Positions 17,430 to 24,906 of a DNA stretch of 64,000 nt are shown here, one piece after another. The notes beneath the pieces were generated by a model. That model saw only the letters and a list, made by a program, of their open reading frames with translations. It was not told where the DNA came from and made no database searches. Position numbers and translations under genes: made by a program. The DNA lies in assembly GCA_035497735.1 (NCBI GenBank), contig DATJCX010000047.1, positions 194,337-258,336 on the forward strand, read 5' to 3'. The stretch comes from Brumimicrobium sp035497735. Lineage in GTDB: Bacteria > Bacteroidota > Bacteroidia > Flavobacteriales_D > Crocinitomicaceae. Numbering within the stretch: the stretch's first letter is position 1; every line of letters starts with the position of its first letter.

Positions 17430-18430
17430 ATATTGAATAAAACATTTTCGTAAGGTAAGATTTCTCCAGCACCAAATGATCTAAAAAACATAACCAGAGC
17501 GTATAAAGTAATAATGAAATATAAAAGTGGCTTTTCCTTTATTTTACTATTCTGTATAAAATATGGAAAAAATAATAATAAGAATATACTAAAAAACATT
17601 ACAATTCTACCATTAAATGGTACTCGTGCTAGTAAATTAGATATCAATATAAAGACAAAGTAAATTTTAAAATTTATGTCCTTAACTTTTATGTTCATTA
17701 GAACAAAAAAGAAAAACCCATTTAAAAGTACAAGCATTAATGCGTTTCCGACAACGTTTCCAAATTCATAATTTTCAAAATAATTAGCGTAACCAAATAT
17801 ACTGAGATAGGCTGCTAATTGAATAGGTAAAAGCAAACCAAGTAATGCGGTTAAGCATATTCCTAAAACGTATATAAATGTTTTATCTGGTATTCGGTTT
17901 ACAAAAAATAAAGGAAGTGCAACTAAAGCGGTAGTATGAAATAGTGTGGCAATACCAACGAACAAAAGATAGAGCAAACTCTTATTTTTCAGTAGAAAAA
18001 CTATTGCTACAAAAACAAGAGTAACAGCCAAAGTTTGTCGAGATATATTAAAGGAATAAAAGTATATATATAAATTATAATATAGGAACAAAGAAAACAT
18101 AGGCGCATAGCTATACTTTCGGAGTATATAAACAATAGGGAATATTGTTATAGCTGAAGTTACTATTAGCAACGACTGAAAATCGCCTCCCAGAAATATA
18201 ATTAATTTGTTTAAATAAACCCAGCCAACCTCCACGGGAAGGAAATAACCACTTTCTATTATATCAAAATACTGCTTATAATGTTCTGTATCGGTACCAA
18301 CCGAAATAGAACGAAAACCGGCAAGAATAAACAATATAAAACCAAAAGCTATAACTAAATAACTTTGAGTGCGTCGATTTGTAAAGGAACCTCCTAACAG
18401 TAATATAGACAAGAACAGAAAAGGAATCAT
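17426..18430 (-). CDS. EpsG-family polysaccharide polymerase (Wzy)
   Basis: A 334-residue protein made almost entirely of hydrophobic helices (about ten), with the loop GTDTEHYKQYFD (residues 45-56) that marks the EpsG family of Wzy-like polymerases. Such proteins join lipid-linked repeat units in the periplasm in Wzx/Wzy pathways. It is the only polymerase candidate in the locus. It follows the acyltransferase gene by 44 nt and overlaps the next gene. The base composition is even more AT-rich than the flanks, as is usual for serotype-specific polymerases. Confidence 0.85.
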   Translation of the reverse strand: MIPFLFLSILLLGGSFTNRRTQSYLVIAFGFILFILAGFRSISVGTDTEHYKQYFDIIESGYFLPVEVGWVYLNKLIIFLGGDFQSLLIVTSAITIFPIVYILRKYSYAPMFSLFLYYNLYIYFYSFNISRQTLAVTLVFVAIVFLLKNKSLLYLLFVGIATLFHTTALVALPLFFVNRIPDKTFIYVLGICLTALLGLLLPIQLAAYLSIFGYANYFENYEFGNVVGNALMLVLLNGFFFFVLMNIKVKDINFKIYFVFILISNLLARVPFNGRIVMFFSIFLLLFFPYFIQNSKIKEKPLLYFIITLYALVMFFRSFGAGEILPYENVLFNI

Positions 18431-18474
18431 AAAATAAAGTACTTTATCAATATTATTTCAATTATAATTCTCCA

Positions 18475-18990
18475 TTATTTTTTTATAAACCTATCCTCCC
18501 CCAAACTCAACAAGTACTTCTTTTTTTCTTCATAGCTCATCCCTTTTGAACCAACATCGTATTGTTTTATTTTTTCTACAAAATCTTTGGTTTCACCCAC
18601 AATACGAGCAGGATTTCCAGCTGCAATTTTCCCATCTGGAATTGATTTGGTTACTATACTACCAGCACCAATGATGACGTCATTGCCAATGGTGACACCG
18701 GGCATTATCATAGAGTTATTACCAATATATACATTGTTCTTTATAGTAACTTTTCCGAAATAGTCTAATTTCGGATATTGATCACGGAATACCCAGCCAC
18801 CCCCGTGAGTAAAAATTTTTGTTCCACTAGTTATTTGTACGTGGTTTCCTATCTCAATTAGGTAGGGTTCTGAACCAAATGAAACGTTTTGGATATCGCA
18901 GTTCTCACCAATTTTCACACCCTGAAATCTCGCATTTTTCTCTGCTGACCAAAATAGTCTTTTAAATAAATGAACAAACTTTTTAATCAT
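18475..18990 (-). CDS. Hexapeptide-repeat O-acetyltransferase (WbbJ/CatB-like)
   Basis: A 171-residue left-handed beta-helix acyltransferase. Hexapeptide repeats run from about residue 25 (IGENCDI) through VYIGNNSMIMPGVTIGNDVIIGAGSIVTKSIPDG, ending in the family mark AAGNPARIVGE. It likely O-acetylates a sugar of the repeat unit using acetyl-CoA. It starts at the very base where the upstream glycosyltransferase gene ends, so they are co-translated. Substrate unknown. Confidence 0.85.
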   Translation of the reverse strand: MIKKFVHLFKRLFWSAEKNARFQGVKIGENCDIQNVSFGSEPYLIEIGNHVQITSGTKIFTHGGGWVFRDQYPKLDYFGKVTIKNNVYIGNNSMIMPGVTIGNDVIIGAGSIVTKSIPDGKIAAGNPARIVGETKDFVEKIKQYDVGSKGMSYEEKKKYLLSLGEDRFIKK

Positions 18991-19895
18991 TATCTAATCA
19001 TTGTAATTAAAGCTCTCTTAAGTACTTTAGGGAGGAAAGCAGAATTCTTAAAAAAATAAAATCTAAAACTTGATAAATGATGCTGAAACTCTTTAGGAAA
19101 CTTATTCAGCTTCACATAATAGTTCTTAATTGCTCTTGTATTAAAGCTTCTTATATTCTTAACAAATAACGCTTTCTCACTGTCGCTTATTATGTCTAAA
19201 AATTGAGAAATATTTTCCTCCATTTTCAAGAAATGATATTTTCTGTTTTTATTGCCTGTAAGTGAATTGACATTATCATCAACAACATATTCAGAAAGTA
19301 CATTTGACAAATATACCGTTTTCACCTTTAAACAAGCCAACTTATACCATACTTCTCTATCTTCGGAGTTATTCACGCCAAGTCTAAAATAAAGTTGTTT
19401 ATGATTTTCAAATAAACTTTTTTTAACGACTACAGTACTGGTTTGTATTTTTAAGCCATCAACTATTGCAAGTAACAATGAAGGTAAAACCCCTTGTTCT
19501 TTCCTGTAACAATTTATAATAGTTTTGTTCTTGTGGACAATAGTTGTTTCAAAAGCGTGTAAAACCAACTCAATATTATCATTAAAACTAATTGCATTTC
19601 TTACAAATTCTAATTTATCCTCCATCCACAAATCATCTGCATCTAAAAAGGCAATCCATTCGTATTTTGCTTCTTTAATTCCACGGTTACGAGCACTAGA
19701 AACTCCTCCGTTGGGTTTGTCAATAATTCGGATTCTATCGTCTTTAAACTGTTGTACAATCTCCAAACTATTATCGGTTGAACCATCATTCACAATAACA
19801 ATTTCAAACTCTTTAAAGGTTTGGTCTAATACAGAGTTTATAGTATTTCTAACACTTAGCTCTTTGTTATATAAAGGGATTACTACTGAAAACAT
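18990..19895 (-). CDS. Glycosyltransferase family 2
   Basis: A 301-residue GT-A glycosyltransferase: the N-terminus FSVVIPLYNKE, NDGSTDNS (37-43), and the metal-binding DADD (85-88) define family GT2. The C-terminal half (about 200-301) is basic with amphipathic helices that may bind the membrane. It probably adds one sugar to the undecaprenyl-linked intermediate. One base separates it from the pyruvyl transferase gene. Donor unknown. Confidence 0.88.
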   Translation of the reverse strand: MFSVVIPLYNKELSVRNTINSVLDQTFKEFEIVIVNDGSTDNSLEIVQQFKDDRIRIIDKPNGGVSSARNRGIKEAKYEWIAFLDADDLWMEDKLEFVRNAISFNDNIELVLHAFETTIVHKNKTIINCYRKEQGVLPSLLLAIVDGLKIQTSTVVVKKSLFENHKQLYFRLGVNNSEDREVWYKLACLKVKTVYLSNVLSEYVVDDNVNSLTGNKNRKYHFLKMEENISQFLDIISDSEKALFVKNIRSFNTRAIKNYYVKLNKFPKEFQHHLSSFRFYFFKNSAFLPKVLKRALITMIR

Positions 19896-19896
19896 A

Positions 19897-21015
19897 TTAT
19901 AGTTTTATTTCTGTAAAATTTAGCTTAGCCAATTTTTGCATGTTACTAACCCTTGAAGGTTTTAGGTAATTACTTTTATCATTAATTATATCTAAAATAT
20001 GATTAGTTGTTTTTTTAACATCATATTCACTATTATGAAGTCTATAATCCTCATTGTACCCTACATTATATAAAAAATCTTCACACTTTCGATGGTATTC
20101 ATTTAACATAAATGGTGTATCAGCAAAACACGCAAATATAGCAGCATGTAATCTAGTTGAGATCACAAAGTCACATTTTGCAATTGATTCCCAAATTTGA
20201 CGAGTTTCTCTGTTGTACGAAACAACTTCATAACTTTTAGGTTGAGAGAGTAAAATCGTATCATTAGTTAAACTTAAATCGCCAATTTTGTTATTCCCAT
20301 TTATGATGTAAAATTTAAAATGAATATTTTCTTTTTTATCTAAATTTTTAATTAGACTAATCATCATCGAATTTCGCATTTCTTCGTGCTTAATGTTCAT
20401 ATCCTTTTGTAGCGATTCATATCGACAAACACTAATTCCAATAATTTTTTTTGTAGTTATAGCTTCTTCTTGTTTATAATTTGTATAAATCTCAGGTAAG
20501 ATCGCTGCCAAGTCAAAAGAATTAATAGGTTTATACGGTAAGCCATCTATATTATTAACAAAATCAAATGAAGTTTGATCCCTTAAGGCAAGAAAGTCCA
20601 TTTGCTTCAAATAAGACTGAATTGCTTTTTCATCCTTTACAGACTTAAAAGGTCCTATAGACACGCCTATTCCGCCAAACTTCAATTTTTCTCCTCTTAT
20701 CTTTTTTTGAATAGCACTCCATCGAATGTTATTTGATTTTAACTCACTATGTATAGTTGAACCACCAGCATAAACAAAAGCATCAGTGTTATTTAATAAT
20801 ATTTTGGATTGAAAACCATATGTTCTTTTCATTTCAAAAGGATATCCTTTATTAGGAATAATAGTTTTAGGTAATCGCGATGATCTCGCTAAAAATCGGT
20901 TATTATCTTTACTCCAAAACTTTTTTGCTCCCCACGAAGCAACCTCAACAAAAGCATCATCACCAGTGTTTTGATGTCCATAATATCCTGTAAATAGTAT
21001 ATCTGTTTTAAACAT
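19897..21015 (-). CDS. Polysaccharide pyruvyl transferase family protein
   Basis: A 372-residue protein of the WcaK/CsaB (polysaccharide pyruvyl transferase) family. The N-terminal ILFTGYYGHQNTGDDAFVEV (NTGDDA at 16-21), GGSTIHSE, and the C-terminal STRLHAAIFACF motif are the family landmarks. Members add ketal pyruvate from phosphoenolpyruvate to sugars, which gives negative charge; some members instead act as glycosyltransferases. In a locus with a uronic-acid-forming dehydrogenase, this suggests an acidic polymer. It lies one base from the flippase stop. Confidence 0.85.
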   Translation of the reverse strand: MFKTDILFTGYYGHQNTGDDAFVEVASWGAKKFWSKDNNRFLARSSRLPKTIIPNKGYPFEMKRTYGFQSKILLNNTDAFVYAGGSTIHSELKSNNIRWSAIQKKIRGEKLKFGGIGVSIGPFKSVKDEKAIQSYLKQMDFLALRDQTSFDFVNNIDGLPYKPINSFDLAAILPEIYTNYKQEEAITTKKIIGISVCRYESLQKDMNIKHEEMRNSMMISLIKNLDKKENIHFKFYIINGNNKIGDLSLTNDTILLSQPKSYEVVSYNRETRQIWESIAKCDFVISTRLHAAIFACFADTPFMLNEYHRKCEDFLYNVGYNEDYRLHNSEYDVKKTTNHILDIINDKSNYLKPSRVSNMQKLAKLNFTEIKL

Positions 21016-21016
21016 T

Positions 21017-22453
21017 CTATTTTTTAATTATTGATTTTAATTGCTTGACTAGGTTTTTCTCAAAAAACCAGACAAGAGGTAAATATAGCATAGTAAACAA
21101 CAAACTTACTACTAATATAATTAAAATATTATTTTCAAGATTTTTTATAATTGAAATATAAGCCAAATATGAGATAAGGTAAGCAATAACACCAAAAACA
21201 AACAGTTTTGAAATATCTTTTACTTGTGCTAACAAGGGATAATTAATTAAGTTCCCACAAAACAACATGTTAATTGTTGTAAAAAGGAACGATACTGCTG
21301 TTAATGATATAACTAACCCCATCACTCCAAAAGGTAAGCCTATGGCAATGGCAATAATTCCTATTACTTTTTTAATTATCTCTACTTTTAAAAACAAATC
21401 ACTTCTCCCTTTAACCTTTAAAATGTTTAAATTATAAGAACTTATTGGTCTAATAATAGATGCTATCGCCAATATTTGAAAGTATGGTACCGCAGGCAAC
21501 CATTTTTCTCCAAATAAAAGCACAAAACCTTCCTCTGCTATTAAAATTAAGATTAACATAATAGGAATAACTACAAAAAGCACCAATTTCATTGTGGTTT
21601 TGTAAGCAGAACGTAACTTATCATCTCCTTCTATGTTGGAAAATAACGGGTAAGTCACTTTCCCCATTACTGAACCGATTTGCTGTACAGGGAACAATCT
21701 CATTGTTTCTGCTTGGTTAAAAAAACCTACTTGTGCAGGCGAGAAAAACTTTCCTATTACGATTCTATATGCATCATTATAAATAGTATCAAGCAATCCT
21801 GATAGGGTTAGCTTGTAACCAAAATTAAAATGATACTTGAATATATTTTTATCAAACATTAAAGACGGTTTCCACTTTATAAAAAACCAATTTTGAATTG
21901 TAAATACAATTGTCTGGGTCAAATTTAACCAAACTAAACTCCATACACCATAACCCGAATATGCCATTACAACTCCCACAATAGCCCCTATAATAGTAGA
22001 TGGAATTTGGAGCTTCATTTGTGTCTTAAAATTCATCTCTTTAGTGAGTTTTGCCACATGAACTGCCACTAAAGACCGAATAACAAAGGTAAGTGCAAAA
22101 ACACGTAAAATGTTTTTTAAAAGCTCTTGTCCATAAAAATCAGCAATAAAAGGAGCTGTAATAAAAACAAGTGCATATATAATTAAACTAACTCCAAAAT
22201 TCGTGACAAAAACGGTAGAATAATCAACTTGTTTTGGTTCTTTCATTCGAATCAAAGAACTTGTCATTCCACCGTCCATTAAAAACTGTCCTATGGAAAT
22301 AAAAACCATAAGCATTGCAATCAATCCAAAATCTTCTGGCATCAATAATCTTGCTAAAATAATTTGCACACCAAAATTTATTAATTGCACACTAAATTGT
22401 TGTGCAAAGGTCCAAATTACGCCACTAATTGCTTGTTTTTTAAGGTTACTCAA
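21017..22453 (-). CDS. Wzx flippase, MATE/MVF superfamily (WzxC-like)
   Basis: A 478-residue inner membrane protein with about 12-14 hydrophobic helices. The opening LKKQAISGVIWTFAQQFSVQ and LLMPEDFGLIAM are typical of WzxC-type oligosaccharide flippases that move lipid-linked repeat units across the inner membrane. The start codon is TTG at 22453: an in-frame TAA lies 5 codons upstream, the next Met is at residue 38 inside a conserved helix, and the protein aligns from this point, so no ATG is available. It directly follows the stub of a dehydrogenase gene that ends 12 nt upstream. Confidence 0.9.
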   Translation of the reverse strand: MSNLKKQAISGVIWTFAQQFSVQLINFGVQIILARLLMPEDFGLIAMLMVFISIGQFLMDGGMTSSLIRMKEPKQVDYSTVFVTNFGVSLIIYALVFITAPFIADFYGQELLKNILRVFALTFVIRSLVAVHVAKLTKEMNFKTQMKLQIPSTIIGAIVGVVMAYSGYGVWSLVWLNLTQTIVFTIQNWFFIKWKPSLMFDKNIFKYHFNFGYKLTLSGLLDTIYNDAYRIVIGKFFSPAQVGFFNQAETMRLFPVQQIGSVMGKVTYPLFSNIEGDDKLRSAYKTTMKLVLFVVIPIMLILILIAEEGFVLLFGEKWLPAVPYFQILAIASIIRPISSYNLNILKVKGRSDLFLKVEIIKKVIGIIAIAIGLPFGVMGLVISLTAVSFLFTTINMLFCGNLINYPLLAQVKDISKLFVFGVIAYLISYLAYISIIKNLENNILIILVVSLLFTMLYLPLVWFFEKNLVKQLKSIIKK

Positions 22454-22465
22454 TTTACTTGGAAT

Positions 22466-22621
22466 TTACAACCTACTTACGGTTGGGTATTTTGTCGCAA
22501 ACAAACGTGCTAAGGGTAAACCTACGTAACCAAGACCGATGACGGCTATTTTATGACTTGGTGACTTGGTGACTTGGTGACTTGGTGACGTTGCGTCTGG
22601 ATTTGTATTTTTTGTTTCCAT
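22466..22621 (-). pseudogene. 5' stub of a nucleotide-sugar dehydrogenase gene
   Basis: The minus strand from the ATG at 22621 encodes 51 residues. Residues 24-48 (KIAVIGLGYVGLPLARLFAT then KYPTV) are the N-terminal NAD-binding strand of a UDP-sugar 6-dehydrogenase of the WecC/TviB type, after which the frame stops (SRL, TAA). About 400 residues are missing. The stub resembles the intact dehydrogenase at 24895-26163 in protein but differs at many bases, so it comes from a different gene rather than from a recent duplication. Its N-terminal leader (PSHQVTKSPSHK) is encoded by a tandem octamer repeat. Confidence 0.85.
22555..22590. repeat. Tandem 8-bp repeat, four copies
   Basis: Plus strand: GACTTGGT repeated four times (22555-22586) and followed by GACG; on the minus strand this is TCACCAAG in tandem. 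It lies inside the coding part of the dehydrogenase stub. The same octamer occurs singly in the degenerate arrays at 23060 and 24209 but in the opposite orientation relative to transcription. Confidence 0.95.
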
Positions 22622-22658
22622 ATAGTTTATTGATAAACTTTATTTTTATAATATTTAT

Positions 22659-23033
22659 TTACAAAGACCATTTTTCAGGATGAATCATCATGGTGACGAG
22701 CATTCCTAATAAGTGATTGTATTTTTTATTTAATTCATTAAACAATTCTTGACCGATATAATTACAGCCTAATGCATATTCGAGCCACACCTGTGTTTCT
22801 GCAGCCTCCCCATCCGAATCAGATAATTTAGCTACAAAAGATTTTGGATAACGTCTTTTTCGCCATGCTTCCGCAATATTTCCCGAAACAGAACGAGAAG
22901 AACGACGGATTTGATCAGTAAGCGAATACATTTCTTCCCGAGGAAATGTTTTAGACAATTCATAAATTTCCATTCCTAATTCAAACGATAATTTATAAAC
23001 CCTTAATTCCGTATGACAAACAATTTTAGCCAT
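22659..23033 (-). CDS. Four-helix bundle protein (S23/IVP family), copy 1
   Basis: A 124-residue protein of the 23S-rRNA-intervening-sequence (S23, four helix bundle) family, recognised by ELRVYKLSFELGMEIYELSK, SLTDQIRRSSRSVSGNIAEA and the acidic SDSDGEAAETQVWLEYAL. Four amphipathic helices account for nearly the whole chain. The fold is related to Avd of diversity-generating retroelements and is thought to bind nucleic acid; true function unknown. No rRNA gene is nearby: it sits in a polysaccharide operon. It is about two-thirds identical to the copy at 24299-24673. A short octamer array lies just upstream of it; downstream is the dehydrogenase stub. Confidence 0.85.
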   Translation of the reverse strand: MAKIVCHTELRVYKLSFELGMEIYELSKTFPREEMYSLTDQIRRSSRSVSGNIAEAWRKRRYPKSFVAKLSDSDGEAAETQVWLEYALGCNYIGQELFNELNKKYNHLLGMLVTMMIHPEKWSL

Positions 23034-23047
23034 AATTTATATTAAAC

Positions 23048-23091
23048 TTCACATTCTCACCAAGTCCCCTCTCCAGCTCTCCTCTTCACAA
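23048..23091. repeat. Short CT-rich octamer array between epimerase and four-helix gene 1
   Basis: Plus-strand units of 5-10 nt starting with TC: TTCACAT, TCTCACCAAG, TCCCC, TCTCCAGC, TCTCCTCT, TCACAAAG. The array begins within the stop codon (TGA, 23088-23086) of the epimerase and ends about 14 nt before the ATG of four-helix gene 1. The coding strand is GA-rich. Confidence 0.75.
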
Positions 23092-24060
23092 AGCCTCCTT
23101 ATGCTCCCAATACCAATCCACCGCCTCTTTCAGCCCTTCTCCTATCTTATAACTCGGCTTATACCCCAACATTCTCTCTGCTTTTTCAATACTCGCCAAA
23201 GAATGCGGAATATCTCCTACTCTTTTAGGACCATGAACAACTTCAACTTCTGCTATTTTAGCGTCAAATTTACTTAAATGCTCCTTTAAATAAGCAACCA
23301 AATCATTTAAAGTCGTTCTGTCTCCTACTGCTGTATTGTACACTTGGTTAACAGCTGCTGGATTATCAGTTAACATTGCCAGTTCATTCATTTGAACCAC
23401 ATTGTCAATATAAGTGAAATCTCTTGAATAATCACCTGTACCGTTAATTGTAGGCGATTCGTGATTTATCAGTTGTTTTACAAACAATGGAATCACTGCT
23501 GCATAAGCACCATTTGGGTCTTGTCTTCTTCCGAAAACATTAAAATAGCGCAAACCAATACATTCCATTCCATAAGTCTTTGCGAAAACATCAGCATACA
23601 ATTCATTAACATACTTTGTAATAGCGTAAGGCGATAATGGTTTACCGATAACATCCTCCACTTTTGGTAAACTTTCAGAGTCACCGTAAGTTGACGAACT
23701 AGCAGCATAGACAAAACGTTTAACCTTTGCATCACGAGCAGCAATCAACATATTTAGAAATCCGTTAATGTTAACATCATTCGTAGTTGAAGGATCCTTG
23801 ATAGACCTTGGCACACTTCCTAGAGCCGCTTCGTGCAACACGTAGTCACAGCCTTCAACAGCCTTCTGACAAGTTTCTAAACTCCTAATATCCCCTTCAA
23901 TTAAAGTAAAATCCTTATCACTTAAAAAATCTTCGATATTATACCTATGTCCCGTAGCGAAGTTATCTAAACAAACTACCTTATAGTTTTTATTTAAAAA
24001 ATGTTCCACTAAATTAGAACCAATAAACCCAGCACCACCGGTGATTAAAATTTTTTTCAT
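23086..24060 (-). CDS. UDP-N-acetylglucosamine 4-epimerase, WbpP/TviC-like
   Basis: A 324-residue extended SDR. Motifs: NAD-binding GGAGFIG (8-14), Ser-Ser-Ser/Thr catalytic region AASSSTYG (120-126) and Tyr145/Lys149 in PYAITK. The R-D-F-T-Y-I-D-N motif, the small residue before it and overall sequence resemble WbpP/TviC, which interconvert UDP-GlcNAc(A) and UDP-GalNAc(A). With the TviB/WbpO-like dehydrogenase upstream it would supply UDP-GalNAcA, an acidic precursor. It is the only gene between the two four-helix-bundle genes, with an octamer array at each end. Confidence 0.9.
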   Translation of the reverse strand: MKKILITGGAGFIGSNLVEHFLNKNYKVVCLDNFATGHRYNIEDFLSDKDFTLIEGDIRSLETCQKAVEGCDYVLHEAALGSVPRSIKDPSTTNDVNINGFLNMLIAARDAKVKRFVYAASSSTYGDSESLPKVEDVIGKPLSPYAITKYVNELYADVFAKTYGMECIGLRYFNVFGRRQDPNGAYAAVIPLFVKQLINHESPTINGTGDYSRDFTYIDNVVQMNELAMLTDNPAAVNQVYNTAVGDRTTLNDLVAYLKEHLSKFDAKIAEVEVVHGPKRVGDIPHSLASIEKAERMLGYKPSYKIGEGLKEAVDWYWEHKEAL

Positions 24061-24105
24061 GTTGTTTTTTAACCAAATATTTTACTTTCAAATTGCATTA
24101 TTCTA

Positions 24106-24308
24106 TCTCCCCAGTCACCTCGTCAACTATTCTCCTCCTCTCCTCCTCTCCCACTCTCCTCATCTCCTCGTCTTACTCTCCCACTCTCCCAATCTCTCCC
24201 GTCACCCCTCACCAAGTCCCCCACTCTCAAAAGTCTCCTCCTCTTACTCTCACACTCTCCTCGTCTCAAAAGTCTCCTCGTCTCAAAAGTCTCCTTTCTC
24301 AAACACTC
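24106..24308. repeat. Degenerate CT-rich octamer array between four-helix gene 2 and epimerase
   Basis: About 25 units of mostly 8 or 9 nt on the plus strand, each opening with TCTC or TCAC: for example TCTCCTCC, TCTCCCAC, TCTCCTCG, TCACCAAG and the 9-mer TCTCAAAAG (three times at the four-helix-gene end). Purines are nearly absent from the plus strand, so the transcript is GA-rich. The array starts at the stop codon (TGA, 24301-24299) of four-helix gene 2 and ends about 45 nt before the epimerase ATG. It is not a coding sequence: the 8-nt period shifts frame, and open frames here exist only because TA-containing triplets are rare. Confidence 0.9.
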
Positions 24309-24673
24309 CACTTCTCTGGTTGATTCATCATCGTCACCAGCATTCCAAGGATATTATCGTATTTTCTCATTAAATCACTGTATATTTCTTCCTCTATATA
24401 TCCACAAGCCAAAGCATAGTCTAACCAAACTTGGGTTTCTCCACCTTCTCCATCAGAATCAGAAAGCTTCGCAACAAAAGACTTCGGGTACCTTCTTTTC
24501 CTCCACGCCTCACCAATATTCGCTGAAACAGATCTAGAAGAACGACGAATTTGGTCAGTCAAAGAATATCTCTCTTCTTTTGGAAAAGATTTTGTAATAT
24601 TAAAAATCTCCATTCCTGCCTCGAAAGACAATTGATAAACCCTTAATTCTTTATGCGATTTTATATTTCCCAT
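24299..24673 (-). CDS. Four-helix bundle protein (S23/IVP family), copy 2
   Basis: A 124-residue paralogue of the protein at 22659-23033, with the same invariant segments (ELRVYQLSFEAGMEIFNI, SLTDQIRRSSRSVSANIGEA, RRYPKSFVAKLSDSDGE) and changes mainly in the last helix. Equal length and conserved ends (PEKWSV versus PEKWSL) point to duplication. It is flanked on both sides by octamer arrays; the downstream array begins at its stop codon and the upstream array ends about 30 nt before its ATG. A TAAGTTTG box (about 18 nt before the ATG) could be a -7 element. Function unknown; a nucleic-acid-binding role is inferred only from the family. Confidence 0.85.
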   Translation of the reverse strand: MGNIKSHKELRVYQLSFEAGMEIFNITKSFPKEERYSLTDQIRRSSRSVSANIGEAWRKRRYPKSFVAKLSDSDGEGGETQVWLDYALACGYIEEEIYSDLMRKYDNILGMLVTMMNQPEKWSV

Positions 24674-24704
24674 AACCTTAAAATTTCAAACTTAATCCTC
24701 CCTT

Positions 24705-24906
24705 TCTCACCATCTCATCAGTCACCCACTCTCCCTGTCTCATCAGTCACCCTGTCTCCCCCTCTCAAAACTCCCAGTCTCCGCGTCTCAACATCTCCAC
24801 CTCTCCCCATCTCCTCGTTTCCACATCTCAAAACTCTCCCAGACTCCCTGTCTCATCAGTCTCCCTGTCTCCCCCTCTCAAAACTCCCAGTCTCCTAAAG
24901 TCTCAC
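24705..24906. repeat. Degenerate CT-rich octamer array between dehydrogenase and four-helix gene 2
   Basis: About 25 units of 8-10 nt on the plus strand: TCTCCCTG, TCTCATCAG, TCACCCTG, TCTCCCCC, TCTCAAAAC, TCCCAG and so on. It contains a 52-bp direct repeat with one mismatch (24731-24782 and 24844-24895), which shows growth by block duplication. The array starts inside the last codons of the dehydrogenase (GTG AGA CTT TAG reads as array sequence) and stops before four-helix gene 2. Confidence 0.92.

Noticed and set aside
24041..24898. Open frames on both strands through the CT-rich arrays (60-110 codons, Ser/Pro/Leu or Arg/Gly rich)
   Set aside because: They exist because TA-containing triplets are rare in the arrays; the 8-nt unit shifts the frame, and no start region, domain or conservation is seen.
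22555..24906. CRISPR array
   Set aside because: Units are 8-10 bp, degenerate and contiguous; there are no repeat-spacer alternation and no cas genes.
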